A DNA stretch of 64,000 bases from positions 268,501 to 332,500 of the forward strand of contig JAVMKO010000042.1 of NCBI GenBank assembly GCA_032164245.1, in the 5' to 3' direction. Positions 30,231-42,214 of this stretch are shown here, in pieces (within the stretch, counting starts at the first letter, position 1; every line of letters begins with the position of its first letter). A program made the translations under genes and the position numbers. The notes below the pieces were generated by a model. It did not search any database. It saw only the letters and a program-made list of their open reading frames with translations, and was not told the origin of the DNA. The stretch comes from Sternotherus odoratus (Eukaryota > Chordata > Testudines > Kinosternidae).

Positions 30231-31137
30231 GCTGTTCAGGTGGCTGCCTTTCGAAATTTCACTTTCAATCCAATTGCTACTTAAAGGATTTAAACTTGCA
30301 CTGTTTCATTGTAACGTCTGCTCACTATTTACCATTCCATAGTAACTATTGTTCACCATCTGCCATTTCTTACACTTGTCCATATTGTAACTCAAACTCC
30401 ATTTAACTTATCTTAAACTCCATTTTAAAATGCTCACTCCATTTTGTAAACCTTGCTGTAAATGTCAAGAAAGTAAAACCTTTCTGCAAAACCCTGATGT
30501 AAACTAATTAATTTAAATGTGTGAATGAGGTATGCATGGATGATGAAATCAACCTCCAGCCCCTCCTGATGAAAAAGTGTGAACACCAACGCTGAAGATG
30601 CAGCCAATAGCCTTAACAAAGTAAGAGGAGTCCAGCCTAAAGAGAAAAGAACAAAGGTCCAATTGAAGGAACATGGAAGCCAGGTCCAAGGCTGAAAGTC
30701 AGGTCTGCAATTGACGGGGAATCAATCACACAGATCCCAGAGGCAGCATGACACACCAAGACCTAAAGATGCTGGATTCAGACTAAAAGCCAATAAAAAG
30801 GATGGGTGAGATAGAAAACTTTGGGTAACGTTCTGCTGCCAACATCAAGAGGTATCGGTGCGCGCCCAACAGAGACCCACCCCCTCCTTGTGCCCAGCTC
30901 TCTTGGCAAGTTAGCCGCCACAAGCTACAATCCCAAGCTGCGAACCCAAGCCACGGACTCAAGCTAATTTCAGGACGGGTATACAGCAGCTGCAGAACAT
31001 CTAGTGTGTGTGCATGTGTTGTGTATACAAAGGCATTAGATATTAGCTATTGTTTATAAATCAAATTGTGTTATAATAAATGTGACATTCTTGTCTTGTC
31101 CCCTGAAAACATCCTGTGTCGTTTTATCTGTATAACA
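30231..31137 (+). repeat. LTR-like block
   Basis: AT-rich with a TATA-like CCAATAAAAAGG near 30790, an ATAATAAATG poly(A)-type signal near 31072, then TTGTCTTGTCCCCTGAAAAC and an end at TATAACA. The layout resembles an LTR, but no target duplication was confirmed. Confidence 0.35.
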
Positions 31138-31499
31138 GTCTCCATGACTCATTCACAGGGCTGCTGTCCGTAGTTGGTTGAGCTCACAAGCTGTGCATGA
31201 GAGAGTTGTGCCCATGGGATTTAGATGCTTTTTAAGCAGGTGATTGCCCATGTGTCACATCTCCAAACCTGAACTTAAATGTGGTGGCTGCATTCACCTC
31301 CTTAGTCTAATGAGTCACTAAAACCAGCCCCAGCCCCCACTTATCCCCAGTGAGATCCAGACAGTCACAGACACCCTGCCTGACCCCAAGCCCAGGGAAA
31401 CTTTGTTATGCAGGGGGACAGCCTGGGAGATTAGTTCCTGAGAGACACTGGCTGGGAGAAGATGAGAGGTGGGGGGAGAGTCAGCCTCGCCTGGGAGAC

Positions 31500-31592
31500 A
31501 TCCCTTACCTGGGCTGGAGAGGGTGGAAGTGCCCCAGGAGCATGCTGGGAGATTTAGTGCCTGACTCTCCAGGGAGCAGAAGTGACGTTAAG
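31500..31592 (-). promoter_or_regulatory. Decayed inverted copy of the ZNF143-type promoter
   Basis: On the minus strand, CGTCACTTCTGCTCCCTGGA, GAGTCAGGCACTAAATCTCC and CAGCATGC (31558-31540) parallel 62745-62830 in order and spacing, but most CpGs are gone. It looks like an ancient, methylation-decayed duplicate. Confidence 0.6.
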
Positions 31593-31594
31593 CA

Positions 31595-32700
31595 GGGGGA
31601 TGGTAAGGTGGGCTGCAAATGAGTCTTGGATGCTGTAACTCCTGTGGGGCCATTGGAGCCTCTCCCGGAGCCAGAGAAGAGTTTTGTGTGAATCCTGAAA
31701 CAGGGACACCCCTGGGCTGGGGGAGGGGCACGCTCTGCTGGCAACAGGGCCTGGGGAAGCCCAAGTACGGGAGGCAAACACCCAAGATAGGAGATTTGGG
31801 AGGAAATGGATCACACCAGCCACATGGTGTCACACCCGTGAAGGAGGAGGAGTGGGGAGTGTCAGGAGTTTCAAGCATCACCCAGGTGATTTTGATGACA
31901 CGGTTATGGAGGAGGATGAAGCGCCTGGGGATAAAATCAGCTGTTTTTCAGTGGGGGTCAGAGGCAGCAATTGTTACATTAAAAACTCTTCAGGGAAGTA
32001 GCTGTGAGTGGTCACCAAACGTTTCTGTGTGTTCACATCTGTCCAGGAATGAGGCATAAAGCAGAAATGGGGGAGGGGCTGTGAATTGAAATCAGGTGGA
32101 GAGAGAAATGTGTCCAAATCCAGTGAGACTCGATGTGGGGGAGAAATAACAAGTGATCCCAGCTCCTTCCCCCAGCCTTAGGTGGGGATTAGCTGCCAAC
32201 AGCTGTGGCTGCTGCTCTGAGGGGAGCGGTATAAGTGTCTGTCTGTGGGTGCAGCCCACCAGCTGGTTCTCCTGGGGCAGAAGGTGAGTGGCTGGGCCAG
32301 GATGCCCTGGCTGGGAGATGAAATATGAACAGGGGTCTAAGGAACCGGTCTCCAGTGGGGGGGTCAAGGATCCTGAGGCAGTGGAGTCTCAGTATCACAG
32401 TCAGCAAGAGTCAAAAGTGCTTCGGGGTGAGCAAGGGGGGCAATGGTCCTAGTGGATTTTTTGGGCATCCCTTTCACGCCTTGCCTACAACAACCCAGCA
32501 GTCCCCAGCTTTCTCTCTGCACTAGGGCTGTGTGCTCTGTGGGAAGGGGCCTCTAGGGATGGGTATTTCCAGCTGCATTAAAGAGTCCTAAAGGAGAAAG
32601 AAAAGTTAATGCCTCAGAAAAGTCTGTGTGTGTGTGTTGGCTGGATGGGATGGTGTCTGGAAACCCCTCTGCTCTAGTCTCTTTTCTCTGAAGCAGGGAG
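31595..32700. other. No gene recognised
   Basis: Intergenic DNA with scattered low-similarity repeats. GGTATAAGTG at 32228 is TATA-like but has no linked exon. Confidence 0.4.
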
Positions 32701-32710
32701 CAAAATCAGT

Positions 32711-32783
32711 TGCCCTCTCTGAGGCTTGAACTCAGGACCTTCAGATTATGAGACTGACACACTGCCAACTGTGCTAAGAAGGC
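32711..32783 (-). tRNA. Elongator tRNA-Met, anticodon CAT
   Basis: A 73-nt cloverleaf: acceptor GCCTTCT/AGAGGGC (one T-G), D-arm TAGCACAGTTGGCAGTG, anticodon arm TCAGTCTCATAATCTGA, T-arm CTGAGTTCAAGCCTCAG. Close to vertebrate elongator tRNA-Met; plausible as functional. Confidence 0.88.
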
Positions 32784-32999
32784 CTGAAGAGGACTTATCC
32801 TTAATGCATATAAGACCCTCCTACAGCAGTGACTGGGGCAGCAATGGAGCAAGGGATGTGCAGGAAGAAGCAGGGAGATCTGGTGCCCAGTGACCTGTCC
32901 TGGCAGCTTTCTCAGTATCAAATAAATCAGTTCTCTCTGCTAGTGAGAACAAAGAAACAAAGCATGCTGCTCGGGGAGTGCTCTTCAGTGGGTGTTTGG

Positions 33000-33605
33000 C
33001 CGGGCAGGGAACATGCCAGCTGTGTGTCTTGTGACTGTCTGCTCACCACACATCAGCATTGTCCTCCCCTCCATTGCTCGGTGCCTTTGAAGCCTTCCCT
33101 TGGAGATGTAGCACCCGCTGCCTCTGCTCCAGGGGCCCAGAGGAGGAAAGGTGAGCTGGGCTCCAGCCTGGGACTCTTCCTCCCTCCTGCTGAGCCCTGA
33201 GGATTCAGCCTGGCCCTGGCCCTCCTTTCTGCAAGTGCCATGTGGGCAAGAGGAAGAGCCTGGCACCTGCAGGTGCAGGAACCAACGTTGTGGATGTCGG
33301 GTGAAGCATGAGAAACGCAACCGGCAGGGCAACCCCCAGGAATCTCTAGCCAGATGGTTTCGTTCCAGGACCCCAGCTTAGAGCGGCCAGCCTGTTGAAC
33401 CAGCTGGATCAAAAACCTACCTGCAGTGCAGATCACTTGCCCTGCGGGAAGGAAAAGAGCTGATTGTGGTTCACCCAGTGAAAGGTCAACCAGTACATTC
33501 AGCTCTAATGGTTAGCAGCAAATTAACTCATTGCCAGGAGGTCCCACAGAGATTTGAACTCAGATCACAGAGTGCTGAATGCTGACCATTACACCATAGG
33601 ACCTA
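33000..33605. repeat. Local duplication, copy 2 (partner 12770-13390)
   Basis: Shares GGTGAGCTGGGCTCCAGCCT, GACTCTTCCTCCCTCCTG and CTGGCCCTGGC(T/C)CTCCT with copy 1, and likewise ends in a defective tRNA-Gln. Confidence 0.7.
33539..33603 (-). pseudogene. tRNA-Gln (CTG-type) pseudogene with internal deletion
   Basis: Acceptor GGTCCTA/TGGGACC and T-arm GAGTTCAAATCTCTG are kept, but it is only about 65 nt: roughly seven bases of the anticodon arm are deleted. Confidence 0.7.
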
Positions 33606-33609
33606 GTAT

Positions 33610-34830
33610 GAGTAGCTGTCCCTTGCCCCCCATGACTCTCAGCTAGCAGGCTTGCACTCAGCATTTATTGCTTCCCACCAGCAGTTTCTTCTCACAGAAC
33701 CCTCTCTCCTCCTCCATCGACTATAGTCCTGCTCTACCATATCTGTGGGTCCTGCCCTCAGTCCTCCCATCCCCCTGCTTTGGCTCTGTTCCCTGCAGAC
33801 CTCAGGAATGTCTGGGGAGGCTGCCCCCCCTTCACTCGGTGTCCCACTCATCTCAGCCAGCTGCAGACTCATCTGGAGCTCAACCAGCTGTCACCTCATC
33901 TGGTCATTCAGTCACCCGCTGATCCGCTCCCCTGCCTGGCTGGTCTGGTGGAAATCCCACAGGACACTGCAGGACTTGGCACTGTTGGTTTATTAAAGGT
34001 TGTGGTGTTTGCTCGACCCCTGGAACAAAGCTGCCAACTCCTCCCTCACTGACTCCCACCAATCCCCCTGGTTGCCGTAGAACCTTCTGATGCTTTCCTG
34101 TTCTGCCAACACCATCAGGACTCACGGCCCCGCTCCTTTATCTTGCAGACTCTGGATGTTCAGTTTCCAGTATCCTCTGGCCTTGCTCAGGGAATTGAGG
34201 TGCACGGTGAGAGCTGCGTGATCCGAACAGTCCATTGGCACTGCCCTGCACTGGGCTGTCAACGGTCTCTCCTTCGTGGAAATCCAGTCAATGCCATTCC
34301 TGGGGTACCCCATTGGCGGCTGGTGTCAGCTTGGGTCAGAGGAATAGCATGCCCAGCATGGGGCAGGATCATTGCCTGTGGGTGGGGGGCCCCTGTGCTG
34401 GAGGAGGGTCCCACTGGAAAATGAAAGGATCTGAGGTGGATGGGCAGGCTCAGGGTCAGCCTGCCCTGGCAGTAGCAGCGGGGGGGGGGGGCACTAGGAC
34501 CCTGCGATGGCAGTTGCTGCAGGGAGGCAGCATGGAGCTGCAGGGGAGAGACAGGGATGCTCAGCTCCAGAGCAGAGGGAGGTGCCTGGCAGCAAGGGAG
34601 GGGCAGGGACACTCAGGGAGTTGGGTGGGGTGACAGGCAGGGCTGGGGGAGAGACCCAGCTCTGAACATTGGTGGAGCTGGGCCCCTGGGCCCTGGATGT
34701 TGCTGGAGCCCAGGCACCAGGGGCCCAGATAATTCGCTGCCCCTGCCAGCATCCACACTAGCACCTTGTGAGCTCTAGTGAGGCCAGGTAGATGTGCCGG
34801 GTGTGAGGGAGCAGCCTTGGCACCCCCTAA
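33610..34830. other. No gene recognised
   Basis: Mixed intergenic DNA with a short G run near 34480. Reading frames here lack codon-like structure or splice context. Confidence 0.4.
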
Positions 34831-34836
34831 ATGTGT

Positions 34837-34910
34837 GTCTCTTTGGTGCAATGGGCCAGAGTATTTGGCTGTTAGTTAGAAGGCTGGTGGTTCGAGCCCA
34901 CCCAGAGATG
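34837..34910 (+). pseudogene. tRNA-Asn (GTT) pseudogene
   Basis: Matches tRNA-Asn, with T-arm GGTGGTTCGAGCCCACC intact and the GTT anticodon kept. The anticodon stem (TTTGG/TTAGA) and acceptor (GTCTCTT/CAGAGAT) are weakened. Confidence 0.65.
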
Positions 34911-35224
34911 TCAATATCCCCCACCTCTCAAAGATCTGCTCACAGCCATAAGAGCCCCTTTGCTGCCTGAAAAACATCCCTTGTGCCTTCAGTGGTTTTA
35001 GCTGGTGGCCCAAAGAGTGCGCTGGACACGCCTCAGAAATCCAGCCCCCTGCTGCAGGCTCAGGCTTAATCCCCAAAGCCGAGCGCAAAACTTTCCGCCT
35101 GGCATGTTTTACTCCATTCCCAGTTCTTCTGAAGTCACAAGGAAGAACTGGACGAGAGACGCCAGCTCCAAAACTGCCTCCTTCCCACTTTGTAGGCTGC
35201 TGGGATGTTATTAATATGAACTGG

Positions 35225-35695
35225 GACCGTATTGATCATTGATCTGGGAGAGTAGCGAAAGCGGGGGAGGGGCCGGGAATAGCATCCCCGACTGGGAGCT
35301 CAGGCGCACACTGCTGAGCCTCCAGGGGAGCAGGGGAGGGCAAGAAGCTGTTCCCCCAACCGGAGGAGTCCCGCCCATTACCTCCCTAGCACATTTTCCT
35401 GCTCTCCCAAAGCCTCAGCATCTGGCATCTGAGCTTCCTGCAGGGGGAGGCTGCTCCCAGCACCTTCCCCCCCAGGAGCCTTCCCCTGCTGTTGTGGACC
35501 TTCAGTGACACTCCAGAAACATGGGGCAAGGCGCTGGGAGCAGCCGCCTCTGCAGGGAGCTCAGGTGACCTACGCTGGGGCTCTGGGAGTGTGGCGGAGG
35601 AGCTGAGAGCAGCCTCCCTTACCGAGCCCTGGTGGGCCAGTCAGAACAGGTTTAGGGGCCAGATCTGTCCCACGGGCCGTAGTTTGCCCACCCCT
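35225..35695 (+). repeat. hAT-like nonautonomous element, right end
   Basis: Ends GGGCCGTAGTTTGCCCACCC then CTG, a typical hAT-like terminus. The left end is uncertain. Confidence 0.5.
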
Positions 35696-35789
35696 GATCC
35701 ACAGCAACCTCATTAACCACAAACACACTCTCCTCATGCTCCAGCCAGAAGGGAAATGAACAGGAATTCTTGCTGTTCAGCCATGGACA

Positions 35790-35990
35790 CACTTAGACAA
35801 TGGCACAGCAGTGAGTGTGTGGGGGAAGCTGGTCTGAGGAAACAATTGGAAATGATCACTCAGTGAGAACAAAAGTAGAGTGTAATGACAAAAGACTGTC
35901 AAGCAAGTAGTTGTGGCTGAGTGGTTAAGCTGCTGGACTAGTAATCCATTGGGCTGCCCCTGCACAGCTTCAAATCCTGTCAATTGAAGT
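35790..35990. repeat. tRNA-Ser-bearing duplication, copy 1 (partner 42215-42390)
   Basis: GAAGCTGGTCTGAGGAAACA and ATTGGAAATGATCACTCAGT, followed by a tRNA-Ser-like sequence, recur at 42249-42388. Confidence 0.8.
35907..35988 (+). pseudogene. tRNA-Ser-like, anticodon mutated to AGT
   Basis: An 82-nt sequence with the tRNA-Ser-AGA start GTAGTTGTGGCTGAGTGGTT. The loop CTAGTAA now reads AGT (a Thr anticodon), and the acceptor 3' strand CAATTGA pairs poorly. Probably a pseudogene. Confidence 0.65.
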
Positions 35991-35999
35991 TTAACAGAA

Positions 36000-36262
36000 G
36001 GAAGGTGTTTTTTTTTAATCAGGTCCTTCCAAATGCTGAAGGTTGAGACATTTCTTAGAGGTTCCAGACACATCATTAGTCAGAATTGTCACAAGATCTC
36101 ACACCCACCACTAGAGCTCCATTTTTAGCTCCCATTTATACACCTAAATTTTTGCCCAGTTTTCATCTTGGGTCAACCTGAATGTCTATTGTTATTATTA
36201 CAATGTTGGTTAGCCTAGCTAGCAAGGGGGAAAATACTTTGCCCATGTCTATTTGTGTAAAA
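36000..36262. other. Spacer
   Basis: AT-rich intergenic sequence; nothing seen. Confidence 0.4.
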
Positions 36263-37777
36263 CAGGGGTCTCCAAACTTTTCAGCCCGAGGGCCGCATTA
36301 ACTATCAAATAGCAGTTCGGGGGCCGACAACACACTCGAGGTCCAAATAAAAAAGAATCAAAACATGGATGTTGTTTTTAATAATTTATTTAATATTATT
36401 TTATTCAGTTATTATTTAATAACACATTGATACACTACACATGAACACCTGTTCACTACACATGAACACTACACATGAACACCTGTTCACTACACATGAA
36501 CACTACACATGAACACTACACATGAACACCTGTTCACTACACATGAACACTACACATCAACCCCCCAACTGACCCACCCAGCCAGGTCTCTCCCCCCCAA
36601 ACCTCCTTTCCTCCAACCCCCAACTGACCCACCCAGCCAGGTCTCTCCCCCCAAAACCTCCTTTCCTCCAACCCCCCCCAAATGACCCACCCAGCCAGGT
36701 CTCTCCCCCCCCCAAACCTCCTTTCCTCCAACCCCCAACTGACCCACCCAGCCAGGTCTCTCCCCCCAAAACCTCCTTTCCTCCAACCCCCAACTGACCC
36801 ACCCAGCCAGGTCTTTCCCCCCCAAACCTCCTTTCCTCCAACCCCCAACTGACCCACCCAGCCAGGTCTCTCCCCCCCAAACCTCCTTTCCTCCAACCCC
36901 CAACTGACCCACCCAGCCAGGTCTCTCCCCCCCAAACCTCCTTTCCTCCAACCCCCAACTGACCCACCCAGCCAGGTCTCTCCCCCCAAAACCTCCTTTC
37001 CTCCAACCCCCAACTGACCCACCCAGCCAGGTCTCTCCCCCCAAAACCTCCTTTCCTCCAACCCCCAACTGACCCACCCAGCCAGGTCTTTCCCCCCCAA
37101 ACCTCCTTTCCTCCAACCCCCAACTGACCCACCCAGCCAGGTCTCTCCCCCCCAAACCTCCTTTCCTCCAACCCCCAACTGACCCACCCAGCCAGGTCTC
37201 TCCCCCCAAAACCTCCTTTCCTCCAACCCCCAACTGACCCACCCAGCCAGGTCTCTCCCCCCAAAACCTCCTTTCCTCCAACCCCCCCCAATGACCCACC
37301 CAGCCAGGTCTCTCCCCCCCAAACCTCCTTTCCTCCACCCCCCCCAACTGACCCGCTCAACCCGGTCTCTCCACCCCCCCCCCAACTGACCCGCTCAACC
37401 CGGTCTCTTTCCCCCCCCCGACCCGCGCAACCCGGTCTCTTCCCCCCCCCACCTAACCCGCTCAACCCGGTCTCTTCCCCCCCCAACTGACCCACTCAAC
37501 CCGGTCTCTCCCCACAGACCGTTTCGCCGCCTGGCAGTGGGTGGCTCCTTGTTTCGCTGCCTGTAACTGGGTGGCGGTGCGGCGCGTCCCGGCCCCAGCT
37601 CTTAGCCATCCCTGGCCGGCGGCGGCAGCGGAGCACGCGGCGCGTCCCGGCCGGCGGTGGAAGAGGAGCACGCGGCGCGCCCCAGCCCCGTGGCTGGTTC
37701 CCGACCCCTGCCGCGGGCCGGATGAGAGGGCCTCGCGGGCCGCATCTGGCCCGCGGGCCGTAGTTTGGAGACCCCTG
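36263..37777 (+). mobile_element. Nonautonomous hAT-like element carrying a minisatellite
   Basis: Inverted termini CAGGGGTCTCCAAAC (36263) and GTTTGGAGACCCCTG (to 37777). Flanking 8-bp sequences GTGTAAAA and CTGTAAAA match at 7 of 8, as expected for hAT. No transposase. The interior holds a CTACACATGAACAC repeat (36433-36556), a 55-bp minisatellite and a GC-rich right part. Confidence 0.8.
36557..37350. repeat. 55-bp minisatellite inside the hAT-like element
   Basis: About 14 copies of a unit with CTCCAACCCCCAACTGACCC and ACCCAGCCAGGTCTCTCC. Long minus-strand Gly/Trp-rich frames across it are artefacts. Confidence 0.92.
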
Positions 37778-37983
37778 CTGTAAAAGGTCAGGCAGCCTGG
37801 ACTTTGAGGTGCACAGTAGGAATATGCGCACATTCTGTTACTAGTCAGTGGGAAGCTTTGATTTTCACCTGGTCTCCAAAATGCTTCTCAACATCATGTA
37901 GAAGTTGGGGGAGTGAGGAAAAACCATGGATTTGTTTAAATTGCAAGTGAAGAAGGGTTTTAAAAAAAACTGTAGAGGGGCTG

Positions 37984-38055
37984 TTCCTTGACTAGGAATT
38001 GAACCGAGGCCTTGGCAGTGAGAGTGCCAAATCCTAACCACTAGACCACCAGGGA
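37984..38055 (-). tRNA. tRNA-Glu-like, anticodon CTC, partly mismatched
   Basis: A 72-nt sequence matching tRNA-Glu-CTC over TCCCTGGTGGTCTAGTGGTT and loop CTCTCAC. There are single mismatches in the acceptor (C-A) and T-stem (C-T), so function is doubtful. Confidence 0.6.
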
Positions 38056-38059
38056 ATTG

Positions 38060-40055
38060 ATGAATCCATTTTTCTTCTCACCAGGACTACACTTTCTTAG
38101 GCTACTTTCTATCCAGTTTCGGAAGCTGTTCCTTTGTCCATTCCCTAGACCTAGACTAAGATCAGAGAGTGCAGGAACCCCCATGCTCACGGTCACAACC
38201 TGTACCCAACCCAAGGTACTGAAACAAACTCAAATGATGCTTCCTCCAGCAGGATCACAGAGCAGCACAAAGAAAACCCACGAGAAACAATCCTCCCCTG
38301 AATTCATTTACCCCATTGCAACCCTCTCAGGAGTCTGACTGGACACTTTGCAAGGAAGGACACTGAGCGGATAGGAGCTCTGGCAAAGAGCCCCAGGGAG
38401 GGGTGTTGCCCCCCTCAGTGTGAGCTGATCGCGTCCGGACTCTATGTAATGGGGCTCTGAGCTTTGCCATCTTGTGAGTTCTGTGTCCTCAATAAGCAGC
38501 CAAAGTGTTGAATCCCCCGGATCCTTCTGCTGGGACCGTGATGATTGCACAACAGCTGCAAGCCCTTTCCCCTTCAGCTTGAACTCCTCGGCTTCCCCAG
38601 ACCTTCCCCACAAATGGTTCTATCAGAGGTGGGAGGGATCTAAGGACCTGCAGGTTTCCCTCACCCACAGCTTAAGGCAAACAGTGATTCCCTCCTCTGA
38701 CACTCCTGGGCTTGGGCTTCTGGAGTTTTCTCCAGGGGGATTTGATTCCCTGTGAAAATGTGTGTGGCCTGCAGTGAACTTGCTTGTCTGCTCGCTCCCT
38801 GGGAGCTGAGAAGCTTTTTCTGACTCTCCCCCACTCGATAAGTCCAACAGCAAATCTTCCTGGTGGATGAATCCTAAATTCCACCCTCCCTCCCAGATTT
38901 CTCTGACCAGCTGATGGTGACAACAGCTAAATCAACCCCATCTCTCTGGTCTAGAAAGCAGCATCTCTCCAGCCTTGTAACAGCTCCAGTTTGCTTGCTG
39001 GAGACGTAACAAACCAGGAAAGAAGGCAAAGGTCAGAAAAGGAATCTCAGCTCACAAATAAACACCCTCAGGGCTCCTTCTGCACTGAGACTAGGCAGTT
39101 GACTGACTTCAAATCCAGCTAGCTCAGTCACTAGCACCTGATATTCTTAATTCCACCCTAATGAATTCAATGCCCCTGTTGGGCTGTAGCGATAGCCCTT
39201 AGGTGTCCCTCTTCTGCTTATAGTCACAGCCCACAATGAAATACCCTCTCTTCACCAACTTAGGCAGCTAATGTTTCTTCCTCCCTAAGAAAGTAAAGTC
39301 TACCAGTCCCTTACTTCACACTCCCCAGCATGAGCCTGTGTATCAAGAAAAAGCAGCGTGACCCTGTGTATCAAGTCACCCCACAGGAGCTTTCTTTCTT
39401 CTTTTGCTCTTTCTCAGCAAGGGGGAGAAAAAGAGGCAAACTGGTTTAACATTGGAGGGAACCTGTTGGGATAGCTTACTAGAAATTTGCAATACTATAA
39501 CTATTTCCCAGGCCTGCTTAAGAATGAAATGCAGGATCAGTGTGGGGTGAGGAACCAACTCTGTTTTACTGGGGAGCCTGCTTGCTCCCCAGAATCAATA
39601 ATGAGCAAGTGGGGAGATCCAGATTGCAGTTCAAACATCCAATCGGGCTGGCCAGGGGCAGACATCAGGCCTGCAAGGGAAAGGTGAGTGTGGCTGTGAA
39701 TTCACAAAGGCCTTTGGTGGGAACTCAGCCTATTGGACAAAGGTGATGAGGTGGCTTTGACCTCACAGAGCTCCCTTGACAACAGCTAGGCAGGACAGGG
39801 ATGTGGGGCAAGAGAAACCTCACAGACCCCTGTAACCTTGCTGCAGCAAGTCTCCATCTCGTGGCCTCTCTGTGAGGACCAAGAGAGGACTGGTGTGGAG
39901 GAGATTCTGTGGGAGGTTTTTTTCATTTCTGTGTGGATTTTGTCAAAGGAAATCATCATCTGTGCACAAGGTAAGACCAAATCTATGTTTCTTTGTACCA
40001 GACGGGGGACGCTATCCAAGCAGATTTTCAGGTAGAAATAGAGAGGGTACAATGC
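38060..40055. other. No gene recognised
   Basis: Unique-looking intergenic DNA. Reading frames are short and without splice or codon support. Confidence 0.4.
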
Positions 40056-40059
40056 CTCT

Positions 40060-40555
40060 GTACTGGCCACTGTTGCAACCCCTCCTGAAATATTGTGTCT
40101 ATTTCTGGTGTCCAGAATTTGAGACAGATTCTGATGAACTGGGGAGGGGTTCACAGAAGAGCCACAGGAATGGTGAATGGAAACATGCATCGTGCTGACA
40201 GACTCTAGGAGATGAATCAAAGAGACGGTTAAGGATGAGCCTAAGGGAACAAATATTTAGTAATGGGCTCTTCACTTTAGCAGATCAAGGTTATGAGCAG
40301 ACAATGTCTGCAGGCTGAAGCTAGACCAATTCACACTGGAAATAAGGTTTGCATTATTAACATCAGGGTTTGGAGCAATTCACTGAAGGTTGTGTTGGAT
40401 CCTCCAGAACTGGCCTTTTAAAATTCAAGATTGGGTGTTTTTCTAAAAAAATCTGCTCTAATTCTTATGGGAACTATTTTGAGGGACGTTCTATGGTCGA
40501 TGAGAAACAGAAATACAGACCAGAGTGGTTCCTTCTGGCCTTGGAATTTATTAAC
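40060..40555 (+). repeat. Old CR1 3' fragment
   Basis: CCTGAAATATTGTGTCTATT, then GGGGTTCACAGAAGAGCCAC and, near the end, GTTCCTTCTGGCCTTGGAAT match the CR1 3' region in order. Confidence 0.65.
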
Positions 40556-41021
40556 CTGAGCCTCACAGGGGGCATTTGGAATTTGTCCCTTTTTGCTGCT
40601 CTCTTCCTCCTTCCCTCTTGTCCCTTCTTCTCTTTTCTCCTCCATTTCTTTCTGCTGCTTTTCTTCTTGGTGAGGATGGGGATGTGCTCCAGCTGTCATC
40701 ATAGGAGGCCCTCACAAAGAGGTGGGGCTGGAATTGTGCACTGATGGTGATCTCCACCATAGTGCTCTCCTGTGGTGACTTGTGCTGTCTTTTGCCCATC
40801 TGTTGAGAACCCTCGGCCTTCAGGCCTGAGAGTCTCCACACTGATCGGCCAAGTGTAGGGCTATTGCTGAGTTAATCGGGAGGAGACTGAGGCACTCTTG
40901 GCTGAGTGCAGTGAGGCCTAAGGCTCAATTCAACAGCATTTATTTGTCTAAGTGGCTCTTGGCACTCTGCTGGTCGTGGCCTCGATTGAAGGCCCAGATC
41001 AAAAAGAAGCAAGGATGGGCC
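40556..41021. other. No gene recognised
   Basis: Intergenic; a pyrimidine-rich stretch lies at 40585-40665. Confidence 0.4.
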
Positions 41022-41057
41022 TAGAAGAGGATGGTTTCAAGCCATTGTTCTCTGGGT
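41022..41057 (-). pseudogene. Initiator tRNA-Met 3'-half relic
   Basis: TAGAAGAGGATGGTTTCAAG and CCATTGTTCTCTGGGT (plus strand) match the T-arm and acceptor half of the initiator tRNA at 30097; the rest is absent. Confidence 0.55.
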
Positions 41058-41134
41058 GGGAAGTGGGAGGGAGTGTGGGGTGGTTAGGGCTCCCCCCCAT
41101 CCTTTTTGATTGGCAAACTATGGTACCCCTAGGG

Positions 41135-41628
41135 CAGTGTTTCTCAAATAGTGGGGCGCGCCCCCCAGGGGGGGCGCGAGGCTCCGTAAAGGGGGGCTCG
41201 TTGCGCCATGCGCCGCTTGGAGCGGAACATGCTGCCCACGCGGGGCAGCGCGCGCTCGGGGCAGGCGCGGGCCAGCGAGCGCGGCGCGGCGCGGAGCAGC
41301 CTCACCGCATAGCCCTGCGGCTTGCTGGGCTGCCGCGGCTCCGCCACCACGGCAGCATCGCCCCGCCAGCCCGCCCGCGGGCCCCGCGCAGCGCACGGCC
41401 CGGCGCAGAGCCGCGCTCAGTCACCGGCCGGCCGGGCGCGCATCCCCCGGGTGAGGCGCCCCCGCCTCCCGCCTGCCATCCTGGCCGGGCGCGCCGGGCC
41501 GCTGCGCCCTAGATATAGGCTGGCGCCCGGCAGGGGCGGCGCCGGCGAGGGGCGGAGAGGAGCGGGGGGGCGCGAAATGTTTTCTTCCCCCTAGGGGGGG
41601 CACGACGGAAAAAAAGTGAGAAGCACTG
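41135..41628 (+). mobile_element. Nonautonomous hAT-like element with perfect TSD
   Basis: A 494-bp element with inverted ends CAGTGTTTCTCA and TGAGAAGCACTG, flanked by the exact 8-bp repeat CCCTAGGG (41127-41134 and 41629-41636). The interior is a CpG-rich block of no recognised origin with no transposase. Confidence 0.85.
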
Positions 41629-41639
41629 CCCTAGGGACA

Positions 41640-42210
41640 GGGGTTGCAGCAGCCTTGGGACAAGGAAAGTGTGGGGTGTACTTGGCTTCTGCTCAGTGCA
41701 GGGCCTTCCAGAGGGGTGAGGGGTGGGTGTCCTCCTTTCTTTCTCTCTCCCCCTGCCCCACTCCGTTGTGATCTCTGAGGTGGGAAGGGAGAGGTGCCCT
41801 CTCCCTCTTAGCAACTCACTGATGAGAAGGGGAGGTAGAGATGTGGGGCAAGTCGCCATTTTAAGTGTGCAGCATACTTCTCACTAATCCTGAAATAATA
41901 TTTCTTTATTTTTGAATATGTGTTTTTGTATGCTACAATTCTATGAGTTTAGAAAAAAATAGAAAAATAATGTGAAATGAGTTTTAATATATTGACAAAT
42001 ATTTTGTATGATTTCACAGTACCTGCATTAATTATACAGCTACTTTTATACCTGATTAAGAATTTAATGCAACACTGACACAGTATAGTGTTTAATGGTT
42101 TGCATATATTTTACATATATTTGCAAGTATTAATTTTCCCCTCTGTTACTTTGGTCCATGAAGCCCCTTCAAAAATCTAATATGGCCCTTGTCTCATAAA
42201 GGTGGAGACC
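41640..42210. other. AT-rich spacer with possible DNA-transposon end
   Basis: An AT-rich run from 41880; TAAAGGTGGAGACCCCTG near 42197-42214 resembles another hAT-like right terminus. No gene. Confidence 0.4.
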
Positions 42211-42214
42211 CCTG

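Noticed and set aside
36537..37495. Minus-strand frames of 265-312 codons rich in Gly/Trp
   Set aside because: They lie entirely in the 55-bp minisatellite inside a hAT-like element.
41144..41350. Minus-strand peptide with MFRSKR resembling the start of SMAD6
   Set aside because: Only six residues match and the flanking residues do not; chance in a CpG-rich transposon interior is more likely.
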